Below are positions 8,438 to 16,764 of a DNA stretch of 64,000 bases, piece by piece. The number at the start of each line of letters is the position of its first letter. Position 1 is the first letter of the stretch. The DNA lies in contig JAIRYW010000014.1 in the NCBI GenBank assembly GCA_031267645.1, forward strand, positions 1 through 64,000. Reading direction: 5' to 3'. The stretch comes from Propionibacteriaceae bacterium (lineage in GTDB: Bacteria > Actinomycetota > Actinomycetes > Propionibacteriales > Propionibacteriaceae). The notes under the pieces were generated by a model. It worked only from the letters and a program-made list of their open reading frames with translations, was not told the origin of the DNA and did not search any database. Made by a program: the position numbers and the translations under genes.

Positions 8438-8532
8438 GTGATCGTATCGTGATCATATCGGATCATTTGACCGGTTGACGAGACCAAGTCTGTGTGATTG
8501 GGTGTGTTTATGATCATTCGTAGATGATCGAG
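8438..8532. promoter_or_regulatory. divergent promoter region with TGATC repeats
   Basis: Between the lyase and DUF2264 genes sit GTGATCGTATC (8438-8448), GTGATCATATC (8449-8459) and a partial third unit, then TGATCATTCG (8511-8520) and ATGATCGAG (8524-8532). The last two motifs both recur upstream of kduI, so they are candidate operators of a shared regulator, probably the hybrid regulator at 5.2-6.3 kb. Confidence 0.55.
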
Positions 8533-8570
8533 CAACCCTTCGACACAGTCTGCCCGACGAAAGGCTCATA

Positions 8571-10655
8571 GTGGAGCGTCCTACGGCTGGAGCTGGCGCC
8601 GTCCAACCGACCTGGCCAGACCATCCGACCGCGCCCTGGACCGGGTGGGGCCGTTCCCAATGGGCCGACCTGGCCGACCGTCTGTTGCTGTCCCTGCGGC
8701 CTTGGGCCTCGCCCGGCCACGGCCGGATCACACCACCCGGCCGTCCCGGCGGCTACGGCCACGCCGTCGACGGGCTGGAGGGCTTCGCCCGTAGCTTCTT
8801 GATGGCCGGCTTCCGCTTGGTCGGCCAATCCGGCCAAGACCCGGACAACCTGGCCGAGTGGTACGCCCAAGGCTTGGCGACCGGCTGTGACCCCCAGGCG
8901 GCGGACCGCTGGGTGCGTCTGACCGAGCACCCCCAGGCCAAGGTCGAAGCCGCCTCCATCGCCCTCATCTTGGACTGGACCAGGCCTTGGATCTGGGACC
9001 GCTTGGACGACGCGGTCCGCCAGCGGCTGGTCGACTGGCTGGCCCCGGCGGTGGGCGACTCGACCTACCCGCCGACCAACTGGCTTTGGTTCCGGGTCGT
9101 GGTCGAGACCTTCCTGCGCTCCGTCTCCGGCCCCTGGTCGGCCGACGACGTGGCCGAGGACCTCGACCGGCATGACTCCTTCACCCGGGCCGACGGCTGG
9201 CTGGCGGACGGGCCGGAGCGCTCCTTCGACCATTACGTGGGTTGGGCCCTGCACCTGTATCCGACCCTCTGGCTGCGTATGCGCGGGGCCGACGACTTGG
9301 TCTCGCCCCAGCGTCGCCAGGCCTACCGCGACGGCCTGGACCGTTATCTGGCCGACGCCGTCCACCTGGTCGGCGCCGACGGCGGCCCTTTGATCCAAGG
9401 CCGTTCCTTGATCTATCGCTTCGCCGCCGCCGCCCCCTTCTGGGTCGGAGCCATGGCCGAGGTGCCTTCGACCGACCCGGGCCTGCTGCGCCGGGCCGCC
9501 TCCGGAGTGGTGTCGCATTTCGTGGCCCACGGGGCGCCCGACCAGGACGGCCTGTTGAACATGGGCTGGCACGGCTCCTGGCGCCGGTTGGCCCAGTCCT
9601 ACTCCGGGCCCGGCTCGCCCTACTGGGCGGCCAAGGGCCTGCTCGGCCTGGCCCTGCCCGCTGACCATCCGGCCTGGACCGCGCCGGAACAGCCCCTGCC
9701 GGTCGAGCGGGGCGATTTCGTACGCCGCTTGGCCGCCCCCGGCTGGGTCGTCTCCGGCACCGCCGCCGACGGTCTGGTCCGGATCGCCAACCACGGCGCC
9801 GACCACGCCCAGGCAGGCGACCAGGTCGGCGACTCGCCGTTGTACGCCCGGCTGGGATACTCCACCGCCACCTTCCCCCTGCTGGACCAGACCGCCTGGA
9901 GCCAGCCGGAGGAGCAGTCGGCCGCCCTGATCGACCAGAGCGGCCGGGCCAGCCACCGGGCCGGTTGGCGGTCGCTGGGTTCGGGTCTGGACCCCGAGGC
10001 CGGTCTGGCCTGGGCGGCCAGCCGGGCCGAGGCCCACTGGATCGAGCCAGCCGCCCAGCAGACCCGGCACGGCTCCGGCTGGACCGGGACGGTCACCCCG
10101 GCCGGACGGCTGACCATGTGGTCGCTGTTGCGCGGCCCCTGGGAGGTCCGGGGGGTGCGGGTGGAACGCCTGGATCAGCCCGTCCGCTGTCTGCGTCTGG
10201 GCGGTTGGCCCCTGACCGGCCCCGCCGTCGAGACCGTCCAGACCGGTCCGGCCGGGTCCTGGCCGGAGGACGGCCAGCCCGCCCCCCAGCCGACCGGTCG
10301 ACCGACCTCCGTCAGCCTGCGCGGCCCCAGGCTGGAGTCCAGCCTGTCGGCTCTGTCCGGTCCGGCCAGCGGCCGGGTCTCCCGCCGCGCGCAGGCCAGT
10401 CCCTTGGGCGACCCGGCCTGGGCGCCCACCCTTGATCTCCCGGTTCAGATCGGCCAATGGGCTTTCGCCCTGGTCGGGCTGACCGGGTGTCCGTCGACCG
10501 AGGCCGCCATGGCGGCGGTCGAAGTCGACGGACTCGACTCGACTGTCGTCGTCACTTGGCCCGACGGTCGTGTCACTCGTTCGCAACTGCCCGACCTCAT
10601 CGACCCGATGACCAATTCGGCCGACCCGGTTCTTCCCCCGGGATCGACCTCTTGA
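8571..10655 (+). CDS. DUF2264 family protein
   Basis: 694-residue protein of the DUF2264 family. The N-terminal two thirds is an alpha-toroid typical of carbohydrate-active enzymes (GHGRITPPGRPGGYGHAVDG near 48-67, PTNWLWFRVVVETFLR near 167-182, DGWLADGPERSFDHYVGWALH near 203-223); the remainder is a beta-rich C-terminal domain. As I recall, CAZy places some DUF2264 proteins among exo-acting glucuronidases; I cannot confirm activity here. No signal peptide is present (MERPTAGAGAVQPTWP), matching the cytosolic lyase next door. Start GTG 8571 with GAAAGG upstream. It is the first gene of a plus-strand run through kduD and probably removes uronic acid or trims imported oligosaccharides (inference). 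Confidence 0.82.
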   Translation: MERPTAGAGAVQPTWPDHPTAPWTGWGRSQWADLADRLLLSLRPWASPGHGRITPPGRPGGYGHAVDGLEGFARSFLMAGFRLVGQSGQDPDNLAEWYAQGLATGCDPQAADRWVRLTEHPQAKVEAASIALILDWTRPWIWDRLDDAVRQRLVDWLAPAVGDSTYPPTNWLWFRVVVETFLRSVSGPWSADDVAEDLDRHDSFTRADGWLADGPERSFDHYVGWALHLYPTLWLRMRGADDLVSPQRRQAYRDGLDRYLADAVHLVGADGGPLIQGRSLIYRFAAAAPFWVGAMAEVPSTDPGLLRRAASGVVSHFVAHGAPDQDGLLNMGWHGSWRRLAQSYSGPGSPYWAAKGLLGLALPADHPAWTAPEQPLPVERGDFVRRLAAPGWVVSGTAADGLVRIANHGADHAQAGDQVGDSPLYARLGYSTATFPLLDQTAWSQPEEQSAALIDQSGRASHRAGWRSLGSGLDPEAGLAWAASRAEAHWIEPAAQQTRHGSGWTGTVTPAGRLTMWSLLRGPWEVRGVRVERLDQPVRCLRLGGWPLTGPAVETVQTGPAGSWPEDGQPAPQPTGRPTSVSLRGPRLESSLSALSGPASGRVSRRAQASPLGDPAWAPTLDLPVQIGQWAFALVGLTGCPSTEAAMAAVEVDGLDSTVVVTWPDGRVTRSQLPDLIDPMTNSADPVLPPGSTS

Positions 10656-10702
10656 GACGAAACCAGCCTCAAGTTCCTTTCGTCACCCAGAGGAGACAAT
10701 CA

Positions 10703-11998
10703 ATGAAGAAACGTATGTGGACCATGGCGGGCGCCGTGGCCATCAGCGGCGCCTTGGCCCTGTCCGGCTGCGGCGGCGACAACGGCGACACGCCTTCCGG
10801 CGGCTCCATCAACCTGACCGTCTCAGGCTGGTCGCTGGAGACCACGCCAGAGTTCCAGGTCTTGGCCGACGCCTTCCACGCCGCCAATCCCGACGTCACG
10901 GTCGAGATCGTCGAATACGACGCGGCCGACTACCAGACCCTGATCCAGGTCGACATGTCGGCCGGCAAGGCCCCTGACATCATCACCATCAAGGAAGCCA
11001 AAGTGACCCATTCTTGGGCCACCGGCGGCCAGCTGTTGGACATCTCCGACGTGGTCCAGGCTCTGCCCTCCAACGTCTCCGGGGCCGGTTCCTACGCCAT
11101 CGACGGCGTCAACTACGGCGCTCCCTACCGCCAGGACTCCTGGGTGCTGTTCTACAACCAGGACCTGTTCGACGCCGCTGGCATCGCCTATCCGGATGGT
11201 AAGTGGACCTGGGACGACTACGCCAAAGCCGCTCGCGATCTGACCGCCGCCCTCGGTGCCGCCGGCTCCCAGGCTCTGGGCGCCTACGAGCACTCCTGGC
11301 AGTCCACCCTGCAGGGTTTCGCTCAGGCTCAGACTCCGGGCGCCGACCTCTTCAGCGGCAAGTACGACTACCTCAAGCCCTACTACGAGCGCGTCCTGGC
11401 GCTGCAAGACGACGGCGCCCAGGCCACCTTCGGCACCATCTCCACCAACAAGCTGACCTACCAGGCCCAGTTCGGCAAGCAGCAGGCTGCCATGATGGCG
11501 ATGGGCTCTTGGTACGTCGCCACCCTGGTCACCCAGCAAAAGGGCGGCGAGGCTGACAACTTCAAGTGGGGCATCGCGCCGGTTCCGCAGTACAGCAGCT
11601 CGACCTTCGCCAAGCCCGTCACCTTCGGCGATCCCACCGGCATGGGCATCAACGCCAAGATCGACTCGGCCAAGCTGGAGGCGGCCAAGCAGTTCCTGGC
11701 CTTCGTCGCCTCTGAGACCGCCGCCGTCGAGCTGGCCAAGATCGGCATCGTCTCCTCGGTCACCGGCGACGCCGTCACCGCCGCCTACTTCGCCCAGGCC
11801 GGCCTGCCGACCGACGATCTGTCGAAGGAGGCCATGAGCAATCATGTGACCAAGCCGGAGAACCCGCAGGGCGAGACCATCGGGGCCATCCAGACCATCT
11901 TGGGGGCCACCCACACCGCGGTGATGTCGGAGTCGCAGTCCGTCGACGACGCCATCGCCGAGGCTCAGGACCGGTTCGAGAACGAGATCGAGATCTGA
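10703..11998 (+). CDS. sugar ABC transporter substrate-binding lipoprotein
   Basis: 431-residue family 1 extracellular solute-binding protein (CUT1 type). MKKRMWTMAGAVAISGALAL followed by LSGC is a lipoprotein signal peptide with Cys25 as lipid anchor. The mature part has the family pattern (ADAFHAANPDVTVEIVEYDA, GKAPDIITIKEA, PYRQDSWVLFYNQDLFDAAGI near 135-155). It should capture oligosaccharides at the cell surface for the two permeases downstream. The start at ATG 10703 is set by AGGAGA 5 bases before it; a longer frame back to 10457 overlaps the DUF2264 gene and lacks a signal peptide. A strong hairpin follows the gene. Confidence 0.92.
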   Translation: MKKRMWTMAGAVAISGALALSGCGGDNGDTPSGGSINLTVSGWSLETTPEFQVLADAFHAANPDVTVEIVEYDAADYQTLIQVDMSAGKAPDIITIKEAKVTHSWATGGQLLDISDVVQALPSNVSGAGSYAIDGVNYGAPYRQDSWVLFYNQDLFDAAGIAYPDGKWTWDDYAKAARDLTAALGAAGSQALGAYEHSWQSTLQGFAQAQTPGADLFSGKYDYLKPYYERVLALQDDGAQATFGTISTNKLTYQAQFGKQQAAMMAMGSWYVATLVTQQKGGEADNFKWGIAPVPQYSSSTFAKPVTFGDPTGMGINAKIDSAKLEAAKQFLAFVASETAAVELAKIGIVSSVTGDAVTAAYFAQAGLPTDDLSKEAMSNHVTKPENPQGETIGAIQTILGATHTAVMSESQSVDDAIAEAQDRFENEIEI

Positions 11999-12020
11999 TC
12001 CCGACGGCCATCCATCCGTC

Positions 12021-12058
12021 ATTCGGTTGGGGGCGGCCTGAGTCGCCCCCAACCGAAT
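12021..12058 (+). terminator. 15-bp perfect hairpin after the SBP gene
   Basis: ATTCGGTTGGGGGCG and its exact complement flank an 8-base loop in the gap between binding-protein and permease genes. With no T-run and an intact operon behind it, it probably acts as a partial terminator or 3' stabiliser that raises binding-protein over permease expression. Confidence 0.75.
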
Positions 12059-12093
12059 CTCGCTCGGTCCGTCCACTCCGAAGGAGGTGACCT

Positions 12094-13005
12094 TTGACCA
12101 CAGTCGTCGAGCCCGGTCTGCGGCGGCGCCGTAACCGCTTGCGTTGGCGCAACACGGTCAGCGGTTGGACTTTCATCCTGCCTAATTTCGTGGGCTTCGC
12201 CTTGCTCACGCTGGTGCCCATCGTGGCCCTGATCTACATCTCGTTCACCAACTGGAACGCCTTCGGCGCGGCCGACTGGATGGGCTTGAAGAACTACACC
12301 CGGCTGTTCAAGGACCGCAGCTACCGGGTGGCCCTGTGGAACACGGTCTACTACACCGTCTTCCACCTGCCCTTGACCCTGGCGGTGTCGTTGGGGCTGG
12401 CCCTGCTGCTGAATCGCAAGATCAAAGCGGTGGCCTTCTTCCGCACCGCCGCCTTCTTCCCCTACATCACTTCGGTGGTGGCCATCGCCATCGTCTGGAA
12501 CCTGCTCTTCAGCCCGGAGTACGGCCCCATCAACCAGGTCCTGAGCTTCATCGGGGTCGACAACCCTCCCCGCTGGACGGTCTCGTCCGACTGGTCCATG
12601 CCGGCCATCATCATCGTGGCCACCTGGCGTGAGATGGGCTACTACATGATCCTGTTCTTAGCCGGCCTCCAAGCCATCCCGCGCGAGCTGTACGAAGCCG
12701 CCCGGGTCGACGGGGCCTCTTCCTGGGGCCGGTTCAGGAACGTCACCGTGCCTTGTCTTAGGCCGACCACCTTCTTCGTCACCGTCATGCTCTCGATCGA
12801 GAGCTTCAAGGTCTTCGACCTCATCTTGGTCATGACCGACGGCGGGCCGGGCCAGTCGACCTTCGTCTTGTCGCAGATGATCTTCAACAAGGCCTTCGTG
12901 GAGAATCAGTACGGCTACGCCTCGGCCGTGTCGGTCTCCTTGTTCGTCATCTGTCTGGCCATCACCGTCTTCCAATTCCTGGTCAATCGGAGGATCGAAC
13001 GATGA
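12094..13005 (+). CDS. sugar ABC transporter permease (MalF type)
   Basis: 303-residue inner-membrane permease of a carbohydrate uptake ABC transporter. Six hydrophobic segments and the EAA loop (PRELYEAARVDGASSWGRFRNVTVP, about residues 195-218), which docks on the ATPase, are clear. The start codon is TTG at 12094, chosen because AAGGAGGTGA lies immediately upstream. It overlaps the next permease by four bases (ATGA), typical of translational coupling. No ATPase gene occurs in the operon, so a shared MsiK-like ATPase elsewhere probably energises it (inference). Confidence 0.92.
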   Translation: MTTVVEPGLRRRRNRLRWRNTVSGWTFILPNFVGFALLTLVPIVALIYISFTNWNAFGAADWMGLKNYTRLFKDRSYRVALWNTVYYTVFHLPLTLAVSLGLALLLNRKIKAVAFFRTAAFFPYITSVVAIAIVWNLLFSPEYGPINQVLSFIGVDNPPRWTVSSDWSMPAIIIVATWREMGYYMILFLAGLQAIPRELYEAARVDGASSWGRFRNVTVPCLRPTTFFVTVMLSIESFKVFDLILVMTDGGPGQSTFVLSQMIFNKAFVENQYGYASAVSVSLFVICLAITVFQFLVNRRIER

Positions 13006-13895
13006 GCCCCAGACTGGCCCCCGAACGGGTGCCCACCGCCGGCGTCTCGGCGCGGCCCCGCTCCGCCGTCCGCCGCCGGATCAGCAAGGTCACCCTGTAT
13101 GGCACCTTGATCGTCGCCTCCGCCTTCCTCCTGCTGCCCTTCTTCTGGCTGCTGATGAGCTCTTTGAAGAAAGACAACGACGTCTTCACGGTGCCGATCC
13201 GCTGGATCCCAGAGATCTTCGAATGGCACAACTACGTCGACATCTGGGTCAACGCCGACATGGGGATCTGGCTCAAGAACACCATGATCCTGTCCATCGT
13301 GGTGACTCTGTTGCAGGTCTTCACCGGCTCCTTCGCCGCTTACGGCTTCTCCCGCATCCGTTTCCCCGGGCGCAACGCCCTCTTCCTGGGTTACGTCGCC
13401 ACCATCGCCGTGCCCTGGCAGGCCTACATGGTGCCGCAGTTCATCATGCTGTCGAAGGTCGGTCTGACCAACACTCTGTGGTCCATGATCGCCCTGCAGG
13501 CCTTCGGGGCCTTCGGCGTCTTCTTGATGAAGCAGTTCTACGAGACCGTGCCGGAGGAGTTGAGCGAGGCGGCCCGGGTCGACGGGTTGAGCGAGTTCGG
13601 CATCTACCGGCGCATCATGTTGCCGCTGTCGGTGCCGGCCATCGCCTCGCTGGCCTTGCTGACCTTCGTCAAGACTTGGAACGACTACTTGGGGCCGCGC
13701 ATCTATCTGCGCGACCGCGACCTGTTCACCATCCAACTCGGTCTCAAGACCTTCACCGCCGACCCTCAGCACGCCTCGCAGTTCGCTTTGGTCATGACCG
13801 GGTCGGTCTTGTCGGTGGTGCCGATCGCGATCATCTTCATGGCCGGTCAGCGCTACTTCGTCGAGGGCATCGCCACCTCCGGGATGAAGGGGTGA
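13002..13895 (+). CDS. sugar ABC transporter permease (MalG type)
   Basis: 297-residue second permease of the same importer. Six membrane segments, with the EAA loop PEELSEAARVDGLSEFGIYRR at about residues 184-204, and a Lys-Lys-Asp-rich first periplasmic loop (SSLKKDNDVF). It should form a heterodimer with the preceding permease. Start ATG 13002 overlaps the stop of the upstream gene. The following YesL-like gene begins 5 bases after its stop codon, so all are one transcript. Confidence 0.92.
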   Translation: MSPRLAPERVPTAGVSARPRSAVRRRISKVTLYGTLIVASAFLLLPFFWLLMSSLKKDNDVFTVPIRWIPEIFEWHNYVDIWVNADMGIWLKNTMILSIVVTLLQVFTGSFAAYGFSRIRFPGRNALFLGYVATIAVPWQAYMVPQFIMLSKVGLTNTLWSMIALQAFGAFGVFLMKQFYETVPEELSEAARVDGLSEFGIYRRIMLPLSVPAIASLALLTFVKTWNDYLGPRIYLRDRDLFTIQLGLKTFTADPQHASQFALVMTGSVLSVVPIAIIFMAGQRYFVEGIATSGMKG

Positions 13896-13900
13896 GCCAG

Positions 13901-14686
13901 ATGCGCTCCGGCTTCGCCAGCGCCTTCCTATCCATCAGCGGCACCTGTTACGTCATCCTAGGCGTCGACTTGATGCTGCTGTTGACGACCTGGCCGGTGA
14001 CGGTCTTGCTGGTGACGACCGATTTGAGCCGGTCTTGGCTGGCTCTGGCCCTGGTCAGCCCCTTGTTGGCGCCGGCCTTGACGGCCGCCAGCGCGGTCTT
14101 CCGCCAGTTCTGGCTGGACGGTTCGAGCAATGTCTTGAGCGGTTTCGCCCGGGCTTGGTGGCGGGCCCGGGGCAGCGCCTGGATCGGTCTGGCCGGCGCC
14201 GCGGTGGGCTGCGTCTTGGTGGTCGACGCCCAATTCGTCTCGACCAGCCCCTGGGGGGCGTTGACTCTGCCTCCGCTGGTGGTGGCGACGCTGTTGGCCG
14301 GTCTGGTCTTCCCCTACGCCCTGGTGGCTTCCAGCGAGCACCCCGGGCTGAGACTCCGTCCGGCCCTGCGGGCTGGCGCCTTGGTGGCGATCCGGCGTTG
14401 GCCCTCCAGCCTGGTCGCCCTGGCCGTCATGGTCTGTTTCGTCGGGCTCTTCGCCGTCCGGCCGGCCCTGGTCGCCCTGGTCCTGCCGGCTCCCGTCTGG
14501 TACATCGTCTGGGCCGGCGCCCGGCGCGGCCTGACCAGTCTGCGACCGGACCTGCCCTGGCTGCCCCCGGCCGATCCGGCCCAGTCGACCATCGGTCCGG
14601 CTCCGGCCCGTACCATCACCGTCTCCCGTCCGTCGGCCCGCCCCGCCGGGGCTGGACTGGCGCCATCCGCTGGATCGACCCGTTGA
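13901..14686 (+). CDS. YesL-like (DUF624) membrane protein
   Basis: 261-residue membrane protein with four to six hydrophobic segments. The N-terminal pattern (a short amphipathic lead, then LLLLTTWPVTVLLVT-like helix and a PLLAPALTAA motif near residue 50) resembles DUF624/YesL, a family often found in rhamnogalacturonan and other oligosaccharide uptake operons. Its role is unknown; it may assist the permeases. ATG 13901 is preferred; GTG 13892 is in frame three codons earlier. The long C-terminal tail is Pro/Ala/Arg-rich and cytosolic-looking. It sits 14 bases before the GH88 gene. Family assignment is moderate because sequence conservation in DUF624 is low. Confidence 0.65.
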   Translation: MRSGFASAFLSISGTCYVILGVDLMLLLTTWPVTVLLVTTDLSRSWLALALVSPLLAPALTAASAVFRQFWLDGSSNVLSGFARAWWRARGSAWIGLAGAAVGCVLVVDAQFVSTSPWGALTLPPLVVATLLAGLVFPYALVASSEHPGLRLRPALRAGALVAIRRWPSSLVALAVMVCFVGLFAVRPALVALVLPAPVWYIVWAGARRGLTSLRPDLPWLPPADPAQSTIGPAPARTITVSRPSARPAGAGLAPSAGSTR

Positions 14687-14700
14687 AGGAACCGAGACCT

Positions 14701-15882
14701 ATGGCATTGACCGTCACCCCGTCCGACCTGCGCCAGTCCGTCGACTGGCCGGCCAACGTCGACCGTGCCGTCGACCAACTGAGCCGCCAAGACCAGGCCT
14801 TCGGAGCCGCCTTCCCAGACGACACCACGGTCGACGGTCGCTATCGGCCGCGGCCGGCCTGCGGCGACTTCCCGCTCGGCGCCAACCGGGGTTGGACGAC
14901 TGGCTTCCGCACCGGCCTGCGCTGGATGGCCTACGACTGGAGCGGCCAGGAGTCCTTCCGCCGGGGGGCCGAGGTCGACGTGGCCGACTTCACCCGCCGG
15001 GTCGAGGACGGACTGGACACCGACACCCACGACCTCGGCTTCCTCTACACCCTGTCCTGCGTGGCGGCCGACCGTCTGACCGACGATCCGATGGCCCGGG
15101 GGGCGGGACTGATGGCGGCCGACCGCCTGATGGCCCGGATCTGCCAGCCGGCCGGCGTGGTGCAGGCTTGGGGCGACTTGGACGACCCGGCCCAGCGCGG
15201 GCGCACCATCATCGACTCGCTCATGAACATGCCGCTGTTGTACTGGGCCTCCGAGGTCAGCGGCCGGCCGCACTACGCCAGCGCCGCCCATCGTCACGCC
15301 AGCCAGCTGCGCGACCACATCGTGCGCCCGGACGGCTCCACCTTCCACACCTTCTACTGGGATCCGTCCGACGGCCGGCCCCTGGGCGGAGCCACCGCCC
15401 AAGGCCACGCCGACGACTCCTGCTGGGCCCGGGGGCAGGCCTGGGGCGTCTTGGGCTTCGCCCTCAACTTCCGTTACAGCCGGGACGACTCCTTCCTGAC
15501 GGCGGCCGGACGCTGCCTGGACTACTACCTGGACCACCTGCCCCAAGACCGGGTGCCGTACTGGGACCTGGTCTTCTCCGACGGCTCGGGCCAGCCGCGC
15601 GACAGCTCGGCCGCCGCCATCGCCGCCTGCGGGTTGCGCGAGCTGGCGCTCCATCAGCGCGACCGGGCCGCCACCTTGAGCGGCTGGGCCGACCGGATCA
15701 CCGCCTCGCTGGTGACCGCTTACTCGCACCAGAGCCAGCCGCGGTCCGACGCCTTGCTCCTGCACGGCGTCTACGACCTGCCCAAGCTGGTCGGGGTGGA
15801 CGAGGCCAACCTGTGGGGCGACTACTTCTACTTGGAGGCTCTGATGCGAGCCGCCCGCCCCGGCTGGCTGGGCTATTGGTGA
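14701..15882 (+). CDS. GH88 unsaturated glucuronyl hydrolase
   Basis: 393-residue glycoside hydrolase family 88 enzyme. It removes the 4,5-unsaturated uronic acid that polysaccharide lyases leave on the non-reducing end by hydrating the enol-ether double bond; the product rearranges to 5-keto-4-deoxyuronate, the KduI substrate. The two catalytic aspartates are visible: Asp111 in THDLGFLYTLS and Asp172 in IIDSLMNMPLLYWAS. No signal peptide, so it is cytosolic. The length matches the (alpha/alpha)6-barrel family. Start ATG 14701 lies behind GAAGGA. Its place between the importer and kduD shows the route: import, de-capping, isomerisation, reduction. Confidence 0.94.
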   Translation: MALTVTPSDLRQSVDWPANVDRAVDQLSRQDQAFGAAFPDDTTVDGRYRPRPACGDFPLGANRGWTTGFRTGLRWMAYDWSGQESFRRGAEVDVADFTRRVEDGLDTDTHDLGFLYTLSCVAADRLTDDPMARGAGLMAADRLMARICQPAGVVQAWGDLDDPAQRGRTIIDSLMNMPLLYWASEVSGRPHYASAAHRHASQLRDHIVRPDGSTFHTFYWDPSDGRPLGGATAQGHADDSCWARGQAWGVLGFALNFRYSRDDSFLTAAGRCLDYYLDHLPQDRVPYWDLVFSDGSGQPRDSSAAAIAACGLRELALHQRDRAATLSGWADRITASLVTAYSHQSQPRSDALLLHGVYDLPKLVGVDEANLWGDYFYLEALMRAARPGWLGYW

Positions 15883-15967
15883 GCCCGGCCCACCCGCCGC
15901 GGCCCGCCGTCCCCGCCCCGAAGACTGCGATCATCCCATCCACCCCGGCCTGAAAGGACCACGTCAG

Positions 15968-16732
15968 ATGATTCTCGACCAGTTCAAACTCCAGGGCCGT
16001 GTCGCCTTGGTGACCGGCTCCGGGCGCGGCCTGGGCCAAGCCACCGCCTTGGCTTTGGCCGAGGCCGGCGCCGACATCGCCTCGCTCGACCTGAGCCTGC
16101 CCCAAGAGACGGTGGCCCGGGTCGAGGCCGTCGGCCGGCGCTGCCTGCCCATCGCCTGCGACCTCGGTCAAGCCAGCCCGGCCGATCTGGTGGCGGTGGT
16201 CGACCAGGTGGTGGCCGAGTTGGGCCGGATCGACATCTTGATCAACAACGCCGGCATCATCCGCCGGCAGAGCGCGGTCGAGTTCAGCCAGGCCAACTGG
16301 GACGACGTCTTGGCCATCAACTTGGACGCCGTCTTCTGGCTCAGCCAAGCGGCCGGCCGGGTCATGCTGGAGCAGGGCTCAGGCAAGATTGTCAACATCG
16401 CCTCCATGCTGTCCTTCCAGGGCGGCGTGGTGGTGCCCAGCTACGCCGCCACCAAGCACGCCGTGGCCGGTGTGACCAAGGCCTTGGCCAATGAGTGGGC
16501 CGGCCGGGGCGTCAACGTCAACGCCATCGCGCCGGGCTACATGGCGACCGACAACACGGCCCCGCTGCGGGCCGACTCCGGGCGCGAGGCTTCGATCTCG
16601 GAGCGCATCCCGGCCGGACGCTGGGGCGTGCCCGAAGACTTGGCCGGCCCGATGGTCTTCCTTTGCTCGGCCGCCGCCGATTACGTCCACGGCGCCATCT
16701 TGACCGTGGACGGGGGTTGGCTCAACCGCTGA
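15968..16732 (+). CDS. kduD: 2-dehydro-3-deoxy-D-gluconate 5-dehydrogenase
   Basis: 254-residue short-chain dehydrogenase of the KduD group, which reduces 3-deoxy-D-glycero-2,5-hexodiulosonate to 2-keto-3-deoxy-gluconate with NAD(P)H. Visible are the TGSGRGLG nucleotide motif (16-23), NNAG (93-96) and the catalytic Ser146, Tyr159 and Lys163 (YAATK). The N-terminus FKLQGRVALVTG and SMLSFQGG near 146-153 are typical of KduD rather than FabG. It is the last gene of the plus-strand operon and faces kduI, the preceding step in the pathway. KDG kinase and aldolase are not in this window. Confidence 0.92.
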   Translation: MILDQFKLQGRVALVTGSGRGLGQATALALAEAGADIASLDLSLPQETVARVEAVGRRCLPIACDLGQASPADLVAVVDQVVAELGRIDILINNAGIIRRQSAVEFSQANWDDVLAINLDAVFWLSQAAGRVMLEQGSGKIVNIASMLSFQGGVVVPSYAATKHAVAGVTKALANEWAGRGVNVNAIAPGYMATDNTAPLRADSGREASISERIPAGRWGVPEDLAGPMVFLCSAAADYVHGAILTVDGGWLNR

Positions 16733-16764
16733 GGCCGAGCCAACCCCGCTCTCCTCGGTCTCAG
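16729..16764. terminator. bidirectional terminator between kduD and kduI
   Basis: CTGAGGCCGAG (16729-16739) pairs with CTCGGTCTCAG (16754-16764), one G-T pair. The arms include both stop codons of the convergent genes, so the hairpin can end both transcripts. Confidence 0.65.

Noticed and set aside
8514..10586. 690-codon frame opposite the DUF2264 gene
   Set aside because: Antisense shadow with Gly/Pro/Gln-rich composition; DUF2264 motifs on the plus strand decide the case.
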